From Amphiura filiformis (taxonomy: Eukaryota > Echinodermata > Ophiuroidea > Amphilepidida > Amphiuridae): a stretch of DNA of 64,000 nt. The position numbers and the translations under genes are program-made. The stretch is from NCBI RefSeq assembly GCF_039555335.1, contig NC_092628.1, forward strand, positions 81,308,315-81,372,314. The letters are read 5' to 3'. The notes under the pieces were generated by a model. The model did not search any database. It was given only the letters and a program-made list of their open reading frames with translations, and was not told the origin of the DNA. Below are positions 8,713 to 23,700 of the stretch, in pieces; the first letter of the stretch is position 1; every line of letters begins with the position of its first letter.

Positions 8713-11700
8713 TCATAATCCGTATGTTTTGAGTAGCGCTTCTGGAGATGGTTCTCTACCTCGAAACTGTTTGAAGACATCCATTGGATGTGTACCACCC
8801 CCTAGTGATAGTACTGTGTCACGAAACCTGTAACATACAAATAAAAAGAAAAAATCTTGAATAGGTTAATGTGCTTCATATAGAGACATTCTTAGGTAAA
8901 AAGTATACTATGGGACTCCATATTCAGAAATGAGTTCTAATCAGTGGCAGAATTTTTGATCAAAATTGCTCCAAAAAGTGGGAAATTTCCTAATTTTGGG
9001 TTTTACTGGGGAAAACTGGGGGGGCAAGAGTTCTGACTGGGGCATTTTCCTCCCATGCCCCCACCTCCGGCGGCGCCACTGGTTCTCATAGTTGTCACGG
9101 TTGTCACACAAATGAGTCTGATGTCAATCAAAACCAAACTTCAGTTTTCTATTTTATTACACGGGCCATTCACAGAGCTTTAATTTTCTGAACTACATTA
9201 TAATTAGACTTATGGTTCCAGAGATATGGTCATTTTAAAACTACAAAGGAAGTTGAATACTATCTCAAATCAGTATTCCTGACATCAATTGCTTGATCTC
9301 ATAACAAATGACTAACCATTATTTTCACATTACAACACTTTATCATTTAGTAGACATGAATACTTTAATTCCATTACATGCGTGCGTCTGTGTAACATGA
9401 CTCTCGCGATATCCTAAGTCTCGCGCGCATACTTCATGCGCGACATGGCTACACTGTTAAAAAAGCAAAGAATAAACTGGTCTACTTTTCAGTAAGATTA
9501 TCGAACTAAATTCCAAAAAGTTTACGAACAAGTCGGAGGATAATATAATTTATGTTCACAAAGGATAAAATTGTTACCCCGTTTGTTCTCATGAAATACA
9601 GGAAAATATCTACGGTCTATCTAGTATCCACTTTTAACAGCAGCTGTCCATTCACTATAATAAAAGTACAATATCTGTGTAATATGAGTGGGAAATTAGG
9701 TTCTGGGCACAATTTGTCAATTACCTTGCATTGTAGGTGGAGGCAAGAATTTTTAATACATGTCACCAAAATACACCAGATCCAAATGCATCTCCCAAAA
9801 TTTTCAAGATGTTGACCATGAGCCAATCAAAAATGTATATATATATATATACAGGTCGAAGTTCTGCGTGACGCTGGTTATTTATATGGTCGACAGTTGG
9901 GTAAACAAAGTTTGGCACAGCGCCTGATAATAATGTAAAATACATTAAATTACACGACGTTTCGGGTCTAACCCTTTTACAAGTGTGAGCAAATGCAATG
10001 ATACCTTACAGAAGCAAGCACAAAATGTGTGAGGCCATGAACAAAGGGAAGAAAAAAAACCCATTGGTGATGACCAAACACTTACATAATGAGATAAAGA
10101 AAGAACAAACCAAGCAAAAAGGAGAAGAAAACATCCTTTGTGCCTGACAGAACTTGTATACAAAAACAGTGGTAAGTGAGAAAATGATTACAACTACAAA
10201 AAGTAGTACAGCGGATACATGATAAAATAAAGCAAAATTGTCTAGAGCCGCAGATACATGAAAAACAATGAGTCATAAGCTAAAAGTGTCAAATTTGCTG
10301 TTTAAGCCACCAGGCTGAACAGTGCCGAGCTTGAAAATGAGTTTATGTTCTGCCATAATGAGATCCTTGTTGTTTCCTCTGGCATTGATGGCAGCGGTTA
10401 CCTTGATGTCGTTGATGGTACATGTGGAAGGGGTTAAAATGCGCGCTACAGGAAAACCATCAAAATTGCATTTGATTGACCGCAGGTGTTCAGTGAAGCG
10501 GTCAGCAAGTCTTCTGCAGGTTTCCCCGACATAGAGGATGTTGCAACGGGTGCAGATAATGATATAAACTAGACTACAAGAAGTGCAAGTGAAAATTTCA
10601 AAAATTTCAAGACTCTCCAATCTGATCCCACCACGTCAGAGATCTTCAAGGATCCTCCGGTCACTGCTTTCAGAAGAGCTCGTAACATTTCGAACCATCT
10701 TGTTAGAGCATCTCATCCGCTCTGCCCAACACCGCACACTACCAACATCGGCACATACCGCTGCGGCAGACGTCGCTGCAACACTTGCAATTATGTCACC
10801 ATGGAATCATACCATCAAATCCAGGGTCCCTCCGGACACTTCAACATAGCCAACCATTTCACTTGCACTTCTTGTAGTCTAGTTTATATCATTATCTGCA
10901 CCCGTTGCAACATCCTCTATGTCGGGAAACCTGCAGAAGACTTGCTGACCGCTTCACTGAACACCTGCGGTCAATCAAATGCAATTTTGATGGTTTTCCT
11001 GTAGCGCGCATTTTAACCCCCTTCCACATGTACCATCAACGACATCAAGGTAACCGCTGCCATCAATGCCAGAGGAAACAACAAGGATCGCATCATGGCA
11101 GAACATAAACTCATTTTCAAGCTCGGCACTGTTCAGCCTGGTGGCTTAAACAGCAAATTTGACACTTTTAGCTTATGACTCATTGTTTTTCATGTATCTG
11201 CGGCTCTAGACAATTTTGCTTTATTTTATCATGTATCCGCTGTACTACTTTTTGTAGTTGTAATCATTTTCTCACTTACCACTGTTTTTGTATACAAGTT
11301 CTGTCAGGCACAAAGGATGTTTTCTTCTCCTTTTTGCTTGGTTTGTTCTTTCTTTATCTCATTATGTAAGTGTTTGGTCATCACCAATGGGTTTTTTTCT
11401 TCCCTTTGTTCATGGCCTCACACATTTTTTGCTTGCTTCTGTAAGGTATCATTGCATTTGCTCACACTTGTAAAAGGGTTAGACCCGCCACGTCGTGTAA
11501 TTTAATGTATTTTACATTATTATCAGGCGCTGTGCCAAACTTTGTTTACCCAACTGTCGACCATATATATATATACACATATCTATCTATGAAGAACTTA
11601 TTTCCACCACCATATGTGTGATGTGTCCCAGTTACTTTGACAAGTTTGACATTAGCAAAAATGAGTTGTACCATCAACAAGCCATTATTTACCACAACAA

Positions 11701-14700
11701 TGCTGCATAACAATAAGCAGACTATTGTTCTCATTTGGGAAACAAAGGCCTCACATAGTATTGTTACTGTTCATGCATCCATCCACTATTTGCTTTGTAA
11801 TGGTGCAACCAACTGAAATCATAATCACAACCCATTGCAATATCGCACAGGAAAATCAGAAACATGGGTTTGTGGACTTAACACGGTTTGGAAATAAGCT
11901 CTTCATATATAGATTTAACATATTTTTATCCATAGGGCATATTTTGCTTACCTACAGCCTATGTTAATATCTTACCTTTTCCCAACAAGAGCTACTTGTT
12001 CTCTGTTTTCAAGTCCTACATCTTCAAAGGCACTGAAGGCATCTGCTGCCATTACCTGAATTACATAATGACAGGATTAGATTGATGATAGTTACAATAT
12101 AATTATAAAGTCTGCATTGGTTGGTACAATATATTTGAAAGTTTAACTTCTTGTTTTATTAAAATTAGACACAACCAATTCACTCAATGGAAACTATACT
12201 ATACACAAGATAGTAGGAAAACTCATGAACATGACTCAACATAAATTATATTTGACCCGATCTGATCCACTCAGGCTAAAGTAAGATATTTTAAAAATTG
12301 AGTTACTACCATTACTAACTTGCTCAATACCTACACTTACTGATATTGAATCCCCAGGTCTCTAGAATACTTATGTTATGAACCTTTTATATATCCATTT
12401 TCGTATGTTTTTTTCTCCTCATTTTTGCCTACATCTCAGTTTCATTATTGCCGACTTTCGCCTGATTGGACCAGATCTGGTCACATACAGGGTGTCCCAG
12501 AAAAAAATTACAGAGCGAATAAAATTGAACGTAAGTCGAGAAATAGACATCAGAATCAAAAAATTTAAAATGTAACGCATAGCTTATTTTGTTGTGCATC
12601 ATATACGAAAATTTTATTTGATTCGGTTGACTGGTTGCGAATAAATGAACGATTACACAATGCCTGCATCAATGCAGTTCATTCCAAGTTTGATCAACAG
12701 GCGCTTTTTTTCATACTCGCTCACCGCTTCCTAAAGTTTGTGAATCTCATTAAATTTAGTCCACATTATCTATTTTATAATCCGGCGATGTTATGTCATT
12801 CATGCTTTCACTTAAGATGATAACAGTTTGTCCGAGAATACTTTGATTTCTGCAATTGGAAGCTTTCCAACTTCAATTATGTATGTTGTGCAAAAATGTT
12901 ATATTTTAACTTTCCAAAGAACATTTGAGCCAAGAATAACAATGATCAAGTGCTTACAGCTTTACGCGTGATTTTTGATACCATGCAACATTAATGTTGA
13001 AGTTTTAAAAGATTTAAACTTGGCATTACAATTTCTTTGAAATATTCCAAAAACATTATGTGTGTGAGAAATTTTTTAAGCCAGCTGGAATTCTTTATGC
13101 AATAATTCTTTATGCAACATTTATATCAACATTAACGAAAAAATATATTTACAAGAACCGAGCATCATCTCACATGCAAGCTTTCATTTACAATATCGTG
13201 CAGGTTTCCAAATTTGAACAAAACCTAATTAAATGTTTTGCAAGAAACAGATTGTATAAAAAGAACGAAAAGGATTTCACAGAGCAAAATATGAAGCCCA
13301 TTGACAGTTAACCACTAGCGACTAGTCTAGCGTGCATTGTGTTGAATGATGTTCCTTTCAAACTTGGAATGAAGTGAAATGACGCATGCATTATGTAATC
13401 GCTCATTTCTTCGCGATCAATCAACCGATTCCAGTAAAATTGGCGTATAAGATGCAGAATAAGATGGGATACACGCTGATGTTTAGATTTGTGGATTCTG
13501 ATGTCTAATTCTCGACTTACGTCCACATTTATTCGTCCGGTAATTTTTTCTGAGACACCCTGTATAAAGGTGTATCAAAATAAGCCGTTTACCTCTGCCC
13601 ATTTGTAGGAGTAGTAACCTGCAGCATATCCACCTGCGAATATATGGCTAAATCCACAAGGGAATCTGTCTTCAGGTAATGGATGTAGTATGGTGTATTC
13701 TGATGCTGCTCTCTTCATTACATCTTGCCATGGATCAGTGCTGTAAACAAAGCAATGTGAAACTATTACCAAGGAGATCAATTTAAAGAAAGGAGCGATT
13801 GGAAAGTAATTTTGTGGGACATGAGAGCACATCAGACATATCAAATTGCATTCTGAATACGAAGAATGTCCTTCTGATATCAAATAATTTAGAATTTTTT
13901 TTTAATTTGCGATATAATGCAATTTTATGACAAATTATTAATTAATGATAATTTTTAAATGTTTGATGTATAACAGTCCTCAAAGTAAACTTAATAAATC
14001 TAACGATATGTACTTAAAGTGTATGTAGCTGGGATGAAAAGCCAACAGTCAATCAAAAATTTTGACCTTTCATATTGAAGATATACATTTTTCCCCATAA
14101 GACCTAATTGTTTTGGTGTTTTGGGAAAAAAATTTCTGTGTGTTTTGGGGAAAATCCATATCTTCAACACGAAAGGGGTGAAAATTTTCAATTGATCGTT
14201 GGCTTTTCATCCCAACAACATACACTTTAAGTACATATCATTAGATTGATTAAGTTTACTTCTATAACATCAAAAATAACAATTTTTAATCATTTCAAAA
14301 AATCAAAATATTTTATCAGAAGGACAATCAGAATGCAATTCGATATGTCTGATGTGCTCTCATGTCCTACAAAAATACTGTTGAAACGCTCATACCCCAC
14401 CCTTTAAGAACAAAAAATGGGCCGCTTTACAATACAAAGGACTGTACTCATTATTTTAAGCCGTAATATGGTTCACTGAACTTTACCACACATCATAATA
14501 AGTCTCAAAATCAATTGTAAGAGCTGCATCAAAAGTTCTATTTCTCAAATGCTATTTACAATTGGTAAGTATTCTAAGTAATATCATTGACTGCATCACA
14601 TACTGTCATATCTCAAAAGGCTGCCTTGTATGATTTTTTTTATTATGTCATCCAATTGTGATGAAATACACTGTAAAATTAACTTTATATATTACTTTTG

Positions 14701-17700
14701 AGGTATTATCATAATATTACAATCTCATGTCCATTCATCAAAGAAAAAAGCATGCTGAAATACAAAATAACAATATGAAATACAGCAATGATAATAAAAA
14801 TCACACAAGGCAACCTTTTGAGAAACGACAGTATGTAATGCAGGCGACAATCCATAAAGTTACGATAGGCAAAGAGTGCTTGTAACTTTATTCTTGTTGC
14901 CTAACAGGAGGATATTGGATTGAGGAGGTATAAAACAAAGCTGCAAAACACACCATCCTTCTTGCTGAGGTCACACATTTGGCACAGGAGATAAAGCCAT
15001 ATATTTCTTTCACACCCTCAAAAAAGGGCAGAATCTCTTTTCATTTGATTCTTCCACCACTGTACATAGGGTTCCCGCACCTGGAAGCCTTTAAAATTCA
15101 AGGACTTTTCGAGGACTTTCAAGATCCAAAAGCATGATTTTCAAGGACTTCCCACAACACAAAAATCATGATGCGGCTCTCCATGCAGCACATATTAACG
15201 AAAGTGACAGCTCCTCTCCACTCCCCAAATGTTGTTAAAATTATACTTTAGGTATATTCCAATTTTCAAGGACCTTGTGCAAATTTCCAGGACTTTCAAG
15301 GCCTTGAAAAGATGTTTTCAAATTCAAGGAATGCGGGAACCCTGTACTGTACATACTGACTTTACCCTGGTCTGGTTTTTACCTTGTGTGCATTTCCATA
15401 TCTAATGCTGAGAAGTAGAGTTGTCTTAACATCCCAGATCCAGCCATGTACTTGCGTGCTGTCAATGATATAAAAATTTAAATAATATTTATTACAATGG
15501 AAGAACAGTGCCAAAAATATATTTCTTTGTTTGAAGTAGCTAGTGCAACACACATACCACAAAATTACAAAAACTTGAGTTTTGTACCAATTAATCAAGC
15601 TAGATTTTACATAATTTTATTAAGATATATCTCAAAACCAACTTGGTAATATCTAAATAATCATTTTGACAACTAAGAAATGCTATATTATAACGAAAAT
15701 ATCAATAAATTGGCATACACAGTGTATATGACCTTCACCTGCCAATATATTGGATCTTTTCAAACAAATTGTATTTTAGTGCAAAAAGTTATTACTTTGA
15801 ACTCAAAAATGTGTGCAATTGCCATAAAGAAGTTATTTTTTATTTTCTATGCATCTGAAACTCAGGGAGTACAGATTATTTGCATGTAACAAGGTATATT
15901 AGCTAAATTTTTATGTGATAAAGCGACCGTCCTTACCGTTGACTAGTTGTTGGAATAGTTGATTTGGTATAGTTTCTCCTGTTTGATAATGTCCAGTGAC
16001 TGTTTTAATAGTTGAGCTATCATAGAGCCAATTCTCCATGAATTGTGATGGTAATTCAACTGCATCCCATTCAATGTTATTGATACCAGCAGCACCAGAG
16101 TATGGCATGGTGGTTAACATATGCTGTAAACCATGACCAAACTGACAAAATAAAAAGAGATAAAAAGTTCAAACTAGTGCAGGAGACTTCTTCAACTCTA
16201 CTAAATGCTATGTAAATATGTGACATGGTATATCAAAAAGAGACATTTTGGGGCAGGTTATCAATTTTGAGTGTTTTACATATCTTAAATATAGAGATAT
16301 TTTGCTCCACAACGCTGTTTTCCGCAATGAAATCGGACATTCCTAAGTGAAGATATTGAGTTGCTAAGTTATGGTATTATAAAATTGAAAATTGAGATAT
16401 CAGCCTTTAAAAATATTATTGACAATGTTGAGAGTAGGAATGACCTTGAAAAATGTAATATACTGTGCTGAAACCATCAGACAATATTTTAAACATTATT
16501 AACATCACAAATTTGCAACAAACCCAAATTGTGAAAAAAATCATCCCCAGGCAGATTTTTTGCTATTCTCCATTTACAATCCCGCCCAAAAGTGTCTCCT
16601 TTCGATATACCACGTCACATATATACAAAATGTAATTTTTAAAATGGATGTCAAGGCACTGCAGTGGAGTGCATACAGCTAGAACGCAACAAGGTCCTGA
16701 AAAGACAGGACATGATTATGTAAAGATGTTCAAAGTCAAAATGCCATAGGGAAACTAGAGTATGGAGAAATACCTTGAAGGACAAGTATGGAGCATGTCC
16801 TACCTTACATGGCTAACCACTGTTGAAGAGTACTTGACATCGTTTTGATAGCATGAACATATGAGGTTGTATAGAACTAACCTCATGAAATAATGTCTCA
16901 GCTTCCCTGAATGTCATCAATGAAGGTCTGTCTTTGAGGGGTGGAGTTTGGTTGCATATTAGATAAGCTACTGGGTTCCGCTTTAACAATCGGCTCTTTC
17001 CTGAATCAATAAAAGAATACAAGTCAATGGTGAGCAATAAAAAGGTTAAGGGTGGACGAGGTATTGTTGGTCGAAGCAACCAAAAAATTGATTGTCATTA
17101 TCTAAATCAATATATTATTGAAAAATAGCACTTCGATGTTTTGCAAGAGTGCTTTCTACAAATCATATACTTTGAAAACTTGCTTAATTTATTGTTGCTA
17201 ATGAGTTATGTACATTTTACAAAAGTGTTGTTGTTTCAGCCCTTTTTACAACATAACTCAAGAACCACAAGATCTACAAAAGTATATCTGTGATATTTAA
17301 ATTCTTCAACACGCTCGCTATGAATTGAGCAATGCAATTTATGCCAATCCTCACTACCATTCGCAAGATGCTGTGAACTACCAAATCGCAACAATTTAAA
17401 ATAGTGGCTAACCTTAAAGCAACATTTACCACAGATACAACAACAACAACAACATCAGCTTACTCATCTGTCAACCTCATGTAATCGTAACAGCCTAATT
17501 TTTGTTGCTTTGTTAACATTTGTAACATTTTTAGGCTGTAATTGTAACATTTATCTTATTTCTACACATTGCTGACACTGAGAGAACTAAGTAATGAGTC
17601 AAAATCATTCAAGTCATTTCCAAATATAGCATATGTTAATTTATGATATGTATGATGTCTATGTAAGAATGTCTTTGTAAGATCAACTTGTGAACTTAAT

Positions 17701-20700
17701 AACAAGCAAAGTTAAAGTTCAAAATTGGCAAAGTGGGAGCAAATACATGCATGAAAATTACTACTAGCTACCAAACAAAAACTCACCTTGGCAGGTATTC
17801 ATCCACGCACCTCCATTTTTCTCAGCAGGTCTTGTGTATGGGTCCAAGAAAAATGATGCTATGTGCTTACCTGAAGATTATATATAATACAATATGTTGT
17901 AGTTATCAATCTTGGTTAAGTATCGGACGACTGGTTTCATGTTCCCTTATAATAAATATGACTGATAAGACAAACCAAAACTGTATCGCATTGGGACAAT
18001 TTATAACATTAAATGCCAGGATTGTCCGTCACAGAATATCGGTGAAACTGAGCTTCCACAGTCCAAGTGAGTGTCTGAACACGAACGCGAAGCGCCACCA
18101 GTATGTGCCCACATGAAAGCAGTCAAACACACATTCCATCCAAAGGAAGTTCAAATTTTACACTAGGTCCCTAGATGGTACCAGAGGGGAAGAGGCCATT
18201 TACATCACAGCTGTGAATATGGACATCAACAAAGACTTAGGCAGCCAACCCCTCCTTCCACCTACAAGAAGCTTATCAGGATCTTTCCCAACTCACCCTT
18301 ATCATTCAGGATATCAAAGAATCCGACATCTTCATGCCAAACCTCTGCTGCACCATCTGCAGGCTGAAAGAACAAATTGAAATATAAAATAAAGCATTAA
18401 TCTATACATTTGAACCTAGAAGTTACACTAGTTACATCAGCCTACAAATTAATTGCAAACATGGTGAAAATTATGTTTATTATTAAAATTCCTGTCGATC
18501 AGAACAACAAAGACAAAGACCTACTTATAAGGGGATATATGGACAAGCGGATACATGGACAAAATACAGTAAGCCAAATAATTAAGGTACCAGTTACGTT
18601 CACCCCCTGTATACCCTAAACAAAGGCAGATATGTCATAATTGGAACCAACAGCCAATAGCTGCATCTTTTAGCTCGGATTTAAGACCTCATTCGTTGAA
18701 ATTGTTCAAGAAATAAAGACATGACGATCAAAAAAACCAAAGGAAGATGCAAATGTAAAAGTCGCAGTTTGCCACATTGCACGCCCTATTGATTTGTACA
18801 CAAAGCGTTCACGAACAAGATAACCAGCGCCGTGCTTTCATTGATTAGCACAGAAAACTAGCGTCGTGCTTTCATTGATTAGAACACAAAAGTGCAACTT
18901 TTTATTTCGTATCTTCATTAGGTTTTGGATCACCGTTTCTTTAATTCTCAACCAATTTCAACAAATAAGGTCTTAAATTAGAGCTAAAGAGTACCGGCGT
19001 CGACTGCTTGTTTTAATTTTGACACCTGTATCTTTATTTAGGATATACAGGGGTGAACACAACTGGTACCTTAATTCTTTTGCTAACTGTAGAGGAGGAA
19101 AACAACCATCATTCAATCATCATTAAATACTTACCTTAATAGTGACACCAAACAGAAATGATGTTAAGTTGAACATACCCTCTAACACTCTTGGTAGTGG
19201 AAAGAATGGTCTCAGATCTTCATCATTAAAGCTGGAAGTATAAAGCCAATATTTATCATATTCATTACTGAAAATCATCAAGTCCCAAAGTAATCAGGTT
19301 TTTATTTATTTTATTCAAATAAATGAAATTGTTTCATGGTGATGGTGTAGTTAATTTAAAAGCCCAAAAGTGTAAAAGCAACTTCCATAGGGTACAATAT
19401 GATATTTTCTATTCTTGCTCATATCAACTGCTCAGTGCCAGAAGTGGGTAAGTACAATAGCTGCCATGTGTAGATGGGTATAATATACTGTGGGTAAATT
19501 GCAAAATGTTCACAGGGCAGCTATTGCACTTACCCACTTCTGGTACCGAGCAGTCAATATATTAGATTAATATCAACTTACTTGAAGAGTTGTTCCCTTT
19601 GTCTTTCTGACCAGAATCCGACATCCCATAATTGTAGGTCACCAGCAAACCCATTGGATGTAGCAAAAGATTTCAGTTCATTGAACTCCCTGGATAGTTT
19701 AAAAGTAGAAAAGATCACATGTCAAAGAGGTCTAATGTATGAATAGCAGAAAATATGCAATGATGTTAGTTGCTAATTATATAATATTGGATGGCATTGA
19801 GGGTTGTTTGAGAATATACTGCACGTGCCATGAATGATATTCAACGAGCCGGGCTCAGGCATTCAACGTCCAGGCAGTGTTGCCTTCATATTGTCTGTTT
19901 CGTTTACGCTATTGGCTGTTGCCGCATTAAATGACTGTCGGCCACCATCGTCTGGTCCCAGCAGCATATATGAGGACCAATTGTTCCATGAAGTATGAAA
20001 TATGAAAGTGCTATGTCCATATCCCATTTTTTGCACGCAACAAGAAGGCATGCAATTCTATAGCATAAATGCGAAGGCACAGAATGTGTGCGTATATGTT
20101 CAATGGAACGATTGGCCGCATGAATATGCAAGAATGCTCATTGCATACAAAGCACTGTCTATGTGTTATTTCACTGAAATATCACATCCTGCTGGCAAAA
20201 TATCATATATATGTGGTCAACGTTGTGCCTTGGACATTAAGCAAGTAAGCAGGTAGAACAGTGCACTGCCCAATGGTATGTTTCATCCAGTAATATCAGA
20301 CGCAATAATAATTTTTCAATCATTCTATATTAACTTTACCTTTGTGCTGCTTGTTTACTCTTCTCCTTGAGACCATGAATTAACTGCCACACATTGTCCA
20401 CCTTGCCGGCCATCTTGGTTGATAATGACATCACTGCAAAGTTATCATATCCTAGCAACTTGGCTTGCTCTTGCCTAATAAAAATACAATCGGTTTTCTG
20501 TATGTCATTTTACTATGTATAATGCAGGTTGCTTCCTTCTGTAATTCACTATTTAAGAAATACATAATCTAGCCAGTATATATTTTACAGTTAGATGCAC
20601 TGTTTGCTAGGACACTTCTAAACATCACTGTATAAATGCATATAACATAATATGAATCTGTAATTATTCATCTGATATGATTGGCTGACTCTACTAAGCT

Positions 20701-23700
20701 TTTTCCCTTGAACAGACTAGTGAAATAACCTGGTTGAAGGCATGTGCTTCAGCCATCAACATAACAAGAGTACAACCTTTTCATTAGAACCTATATAATA
20801 ATGTGATACAATCAATGAGAGGGCAGGATGGCACAGCAGTGCAGGCCTCAACTCTTTATCACAAGGCTATACAAGTTTGAACCCCGGTAGTGCCATTGTT
20901 TTGCACTTATTATGGCCTCTTCTTAACCTCATTATCTCACCAGCCAAATGTCTGGCTATCTCCAGCCAATCTCTCAGCTCCCCATTCTTGCAGTGTCTTA
21001 TGTCTACACTATACCTTAGTTTCCTAATTTCTTCAATGATGCCACTGTTATCATGTTCCCCACTAGATGCCCTGGCTATATAGGCTCTGTACACCTGCTC
21101 CCTAAGCTCCCTATTTTTGCTGTGTCTCATGAAGGGGTCATAACATGGCATGTCAAGGCTCACTTGCCATGGACCATTCACTGGATCAGCTCTGAAATTC
21201 AAGATAAAAGATTTTATAGAAATGTATTATCCATAAGTTTGGTGGTAATGTTATGTTATTTACTTACTCTGCATTTTCCATCCTTGTGCAAATTGTCTAC
21301 AAAATATTGTTGACATAAAAACTAGTGCAGCATTTATTTGATTTATTTTATATTTCTTTATGAGCTATTCCAGATGAATTCTGCATCCATAATCCAGAGT
21401 AGTTCCATTCAGTGTTTACTTTTAGAGTTGTGAAATAAGATATTTTGATTTGAATTCGATACAAAGTAAGATTGGCAACTTATGTGGTTGACAGTGGAAA
21501 GGCAGTTCCACAACTGTTCTGCTCATACATGAAAAGGACAATGATCTGAATTATACTTAGGAACATACGCGGCAGGGTTCGCAGGTTTTTGCTGCAGGTG
21601 GAAAAAAACGCAGTTTTAACCAGTTTTATTTTGCCAGCAAAAATGGCAAAAACTAAAAAAGCGATTAATAGTTCAGTTTTTTCATCGCAAAACAAATTAT
21701 TAAGTTACCAAAATAATTTCATCTTACTATAAATAGGGGAATGTTGTATGTATCTATGTATCTATGTATCTATCTATGTATGCCTATAAAGGCTCCGTCA
21801 GTTTCGATCCAAATGTCGCCAAATTCATACGGGAGATCGATGAATATACGGGAACGTGTTTAAACTTTATTTGGTCGAAAACGGTCAAGAATTGGCTGCA
21901 AAAACATTGAAAATATGGTTAAAAACGGTTTTTTTGTTATGAAAATCGGTTGTCGGCCTACGCGTCACTGCAGCTGGCCGGCAGCGCGTCGGGCGCCGTG
22001 GCGTAACGCCAGACTACGCCAATGGCGTAAATGGCGCAGAGCCACGCGACTGCGAGCCAGAGACCAGTGGACATGATAATACGGAAAGAAGGAAAAAGAA
22101 AGGACAAAAAGGTACATGGACGGGTCACGGATTATGATAACGGGTGAACACGTCCATGAACACGCTTATATGAGAGGACGAATAAATACGGAAAAAGATG
22201 TTTGTTGTATAAACAACATGAAGCGGTACTATAAAGAAAAATAAAATTAAAATGAGGACAAAAAAGTACGAATAATAGGCCAACGGGTTAAAGTAACTAA
22301 ATGAAACGGAACGAAACAAAGAAGGAAAGAAACTAATCAGGAAATGTAAGAAAAAAGAAGCTAAAATAATGAGAACAGAGATAAATAAAAACATGGAAAC
22401 GGGAAATCACAAGCAGCAAATAAACAAAGAAGTTAAAGGAAATGTAAGAAAGAACAGATTTAGAAAAATAAAATGTACCTTTTCAATGATTCTACCTGTT
22501 CAGTATAAATTATTCCTGTTATGGTGAACGCTCCCATCTAGCGGGGACCCGCGCGAAGCGCGGGTATCCCGCTAGTGAGTGTAACAAGGCAAGAATTTGC
22601 ATTTTTTAAATATTTTATAAGTAATATATTAAGAAATTAAAGGCATGCGTTTTCTTTGCTCAAGTGCATTTAACCGAAATGTGGCACATATCATATTCAA
22701 AACTTTTTCATTGACATTTTAAGGACATAAAATATATTTGAGTGACTATATGTGTGTTTTTGCCATTTTTTGCCATTTTTGCTGGTTTAAACCAGGCAAA
22801 AACTGTTTTTGCCCCTTTCACAGCAAAAACAGGTTTTTGCCGGCAAAAACCAAACCCTGATACGTGGCATGTCCCAGCAAACCAACATAACAGCATCACA
22901 TTTCAACAGTCTATTATAAGTCTCACAAGTTTTAGGTTAAATATACTTTCCTTAAATAAATGATGACAAGTATGTCTTGAAAACTATAACAACTACATGC
23001 ATAAAGTCTCCTGTATCTTGAGCATATTTTTAGGTGGATATGTGCACTTACTTTACTTAACCTTGGTCCTATAATACAATCAATTAAAGTTGCAAAAATG
23101 TACATTGTAATAAATACATGTTGTGCAAGTGTAGCTCCAGTTACATATACTTACTTTGTGGGGTCATCTGCTCCATTTGCTGCCATCAATTGCAATAAAG
23201 AGTCAGGAAGGCCCTCAACATCCTTTTTGTCTGTTAGCAACAATTTAAATGCCTTTGTGGAATCTAGCACATTATTGCTGAAATATGAAACAAATTATAA
23301 CAAATATAAAATAAATTATTAAGTTTGCTTGCATATTGTCATACATATCCAGAAATGCACAAATACAAAGCCCATCTTGCATGCACTGACGACTCACCTG
23401 AAATTGTTGGCAAGTTTGGCTCCTTGCAGAAGCATTTCATTGAACCTTTCTTTGGCTGTTCCAGTTAGTTCTACTCCTCCAAGTTTTGCTGATCTTAGTG
23501 CTGTATCAAGGAGTCTTTGTTGAACACCATCCAAATCTGATCTGGTTTCATTCAGTTTCTGAAAAAAAAACCCGTAACCACAAGTAAGTACATTTATCTG
23601 GTAACTTTTTTTACTCACGGCAGACCAGGGCTCTCAAAATTGGTGTCTTAAATATAATGTGCTTTTGATCAGACTTGTCTATTCAATAAAATTGGATGAG

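Larger units (their letters stand above)
9885..11566. mobile_element. Inverted pair of Penelope-like element fragments (arms about 700 bp)
   Basis: The left arm (9885-10594) and right arm (about 10857-11566) are near-identical reverse complements separated by about 260 bp. The outer ends read TATGGTCGACAGTTGGGTAA and its complement, beside TA-rich tracts. Each arm encodes the C-terminal GIY-YIG endonuclease and 3' region of a Penelope-like retroelement, pointing outward. Head-to-head partial copies are a known outcome of Penelope-like integration. The pair sits in the last intron (8828-11975) of the oligopeptidase gene. Confidence 0.88.

Noticed and set aside
17733-18116. 127-codon open frame on the plus strand
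   Set aside because: It is the antisense of exon 17787-17870 and intron sequence, with no family resemblance.
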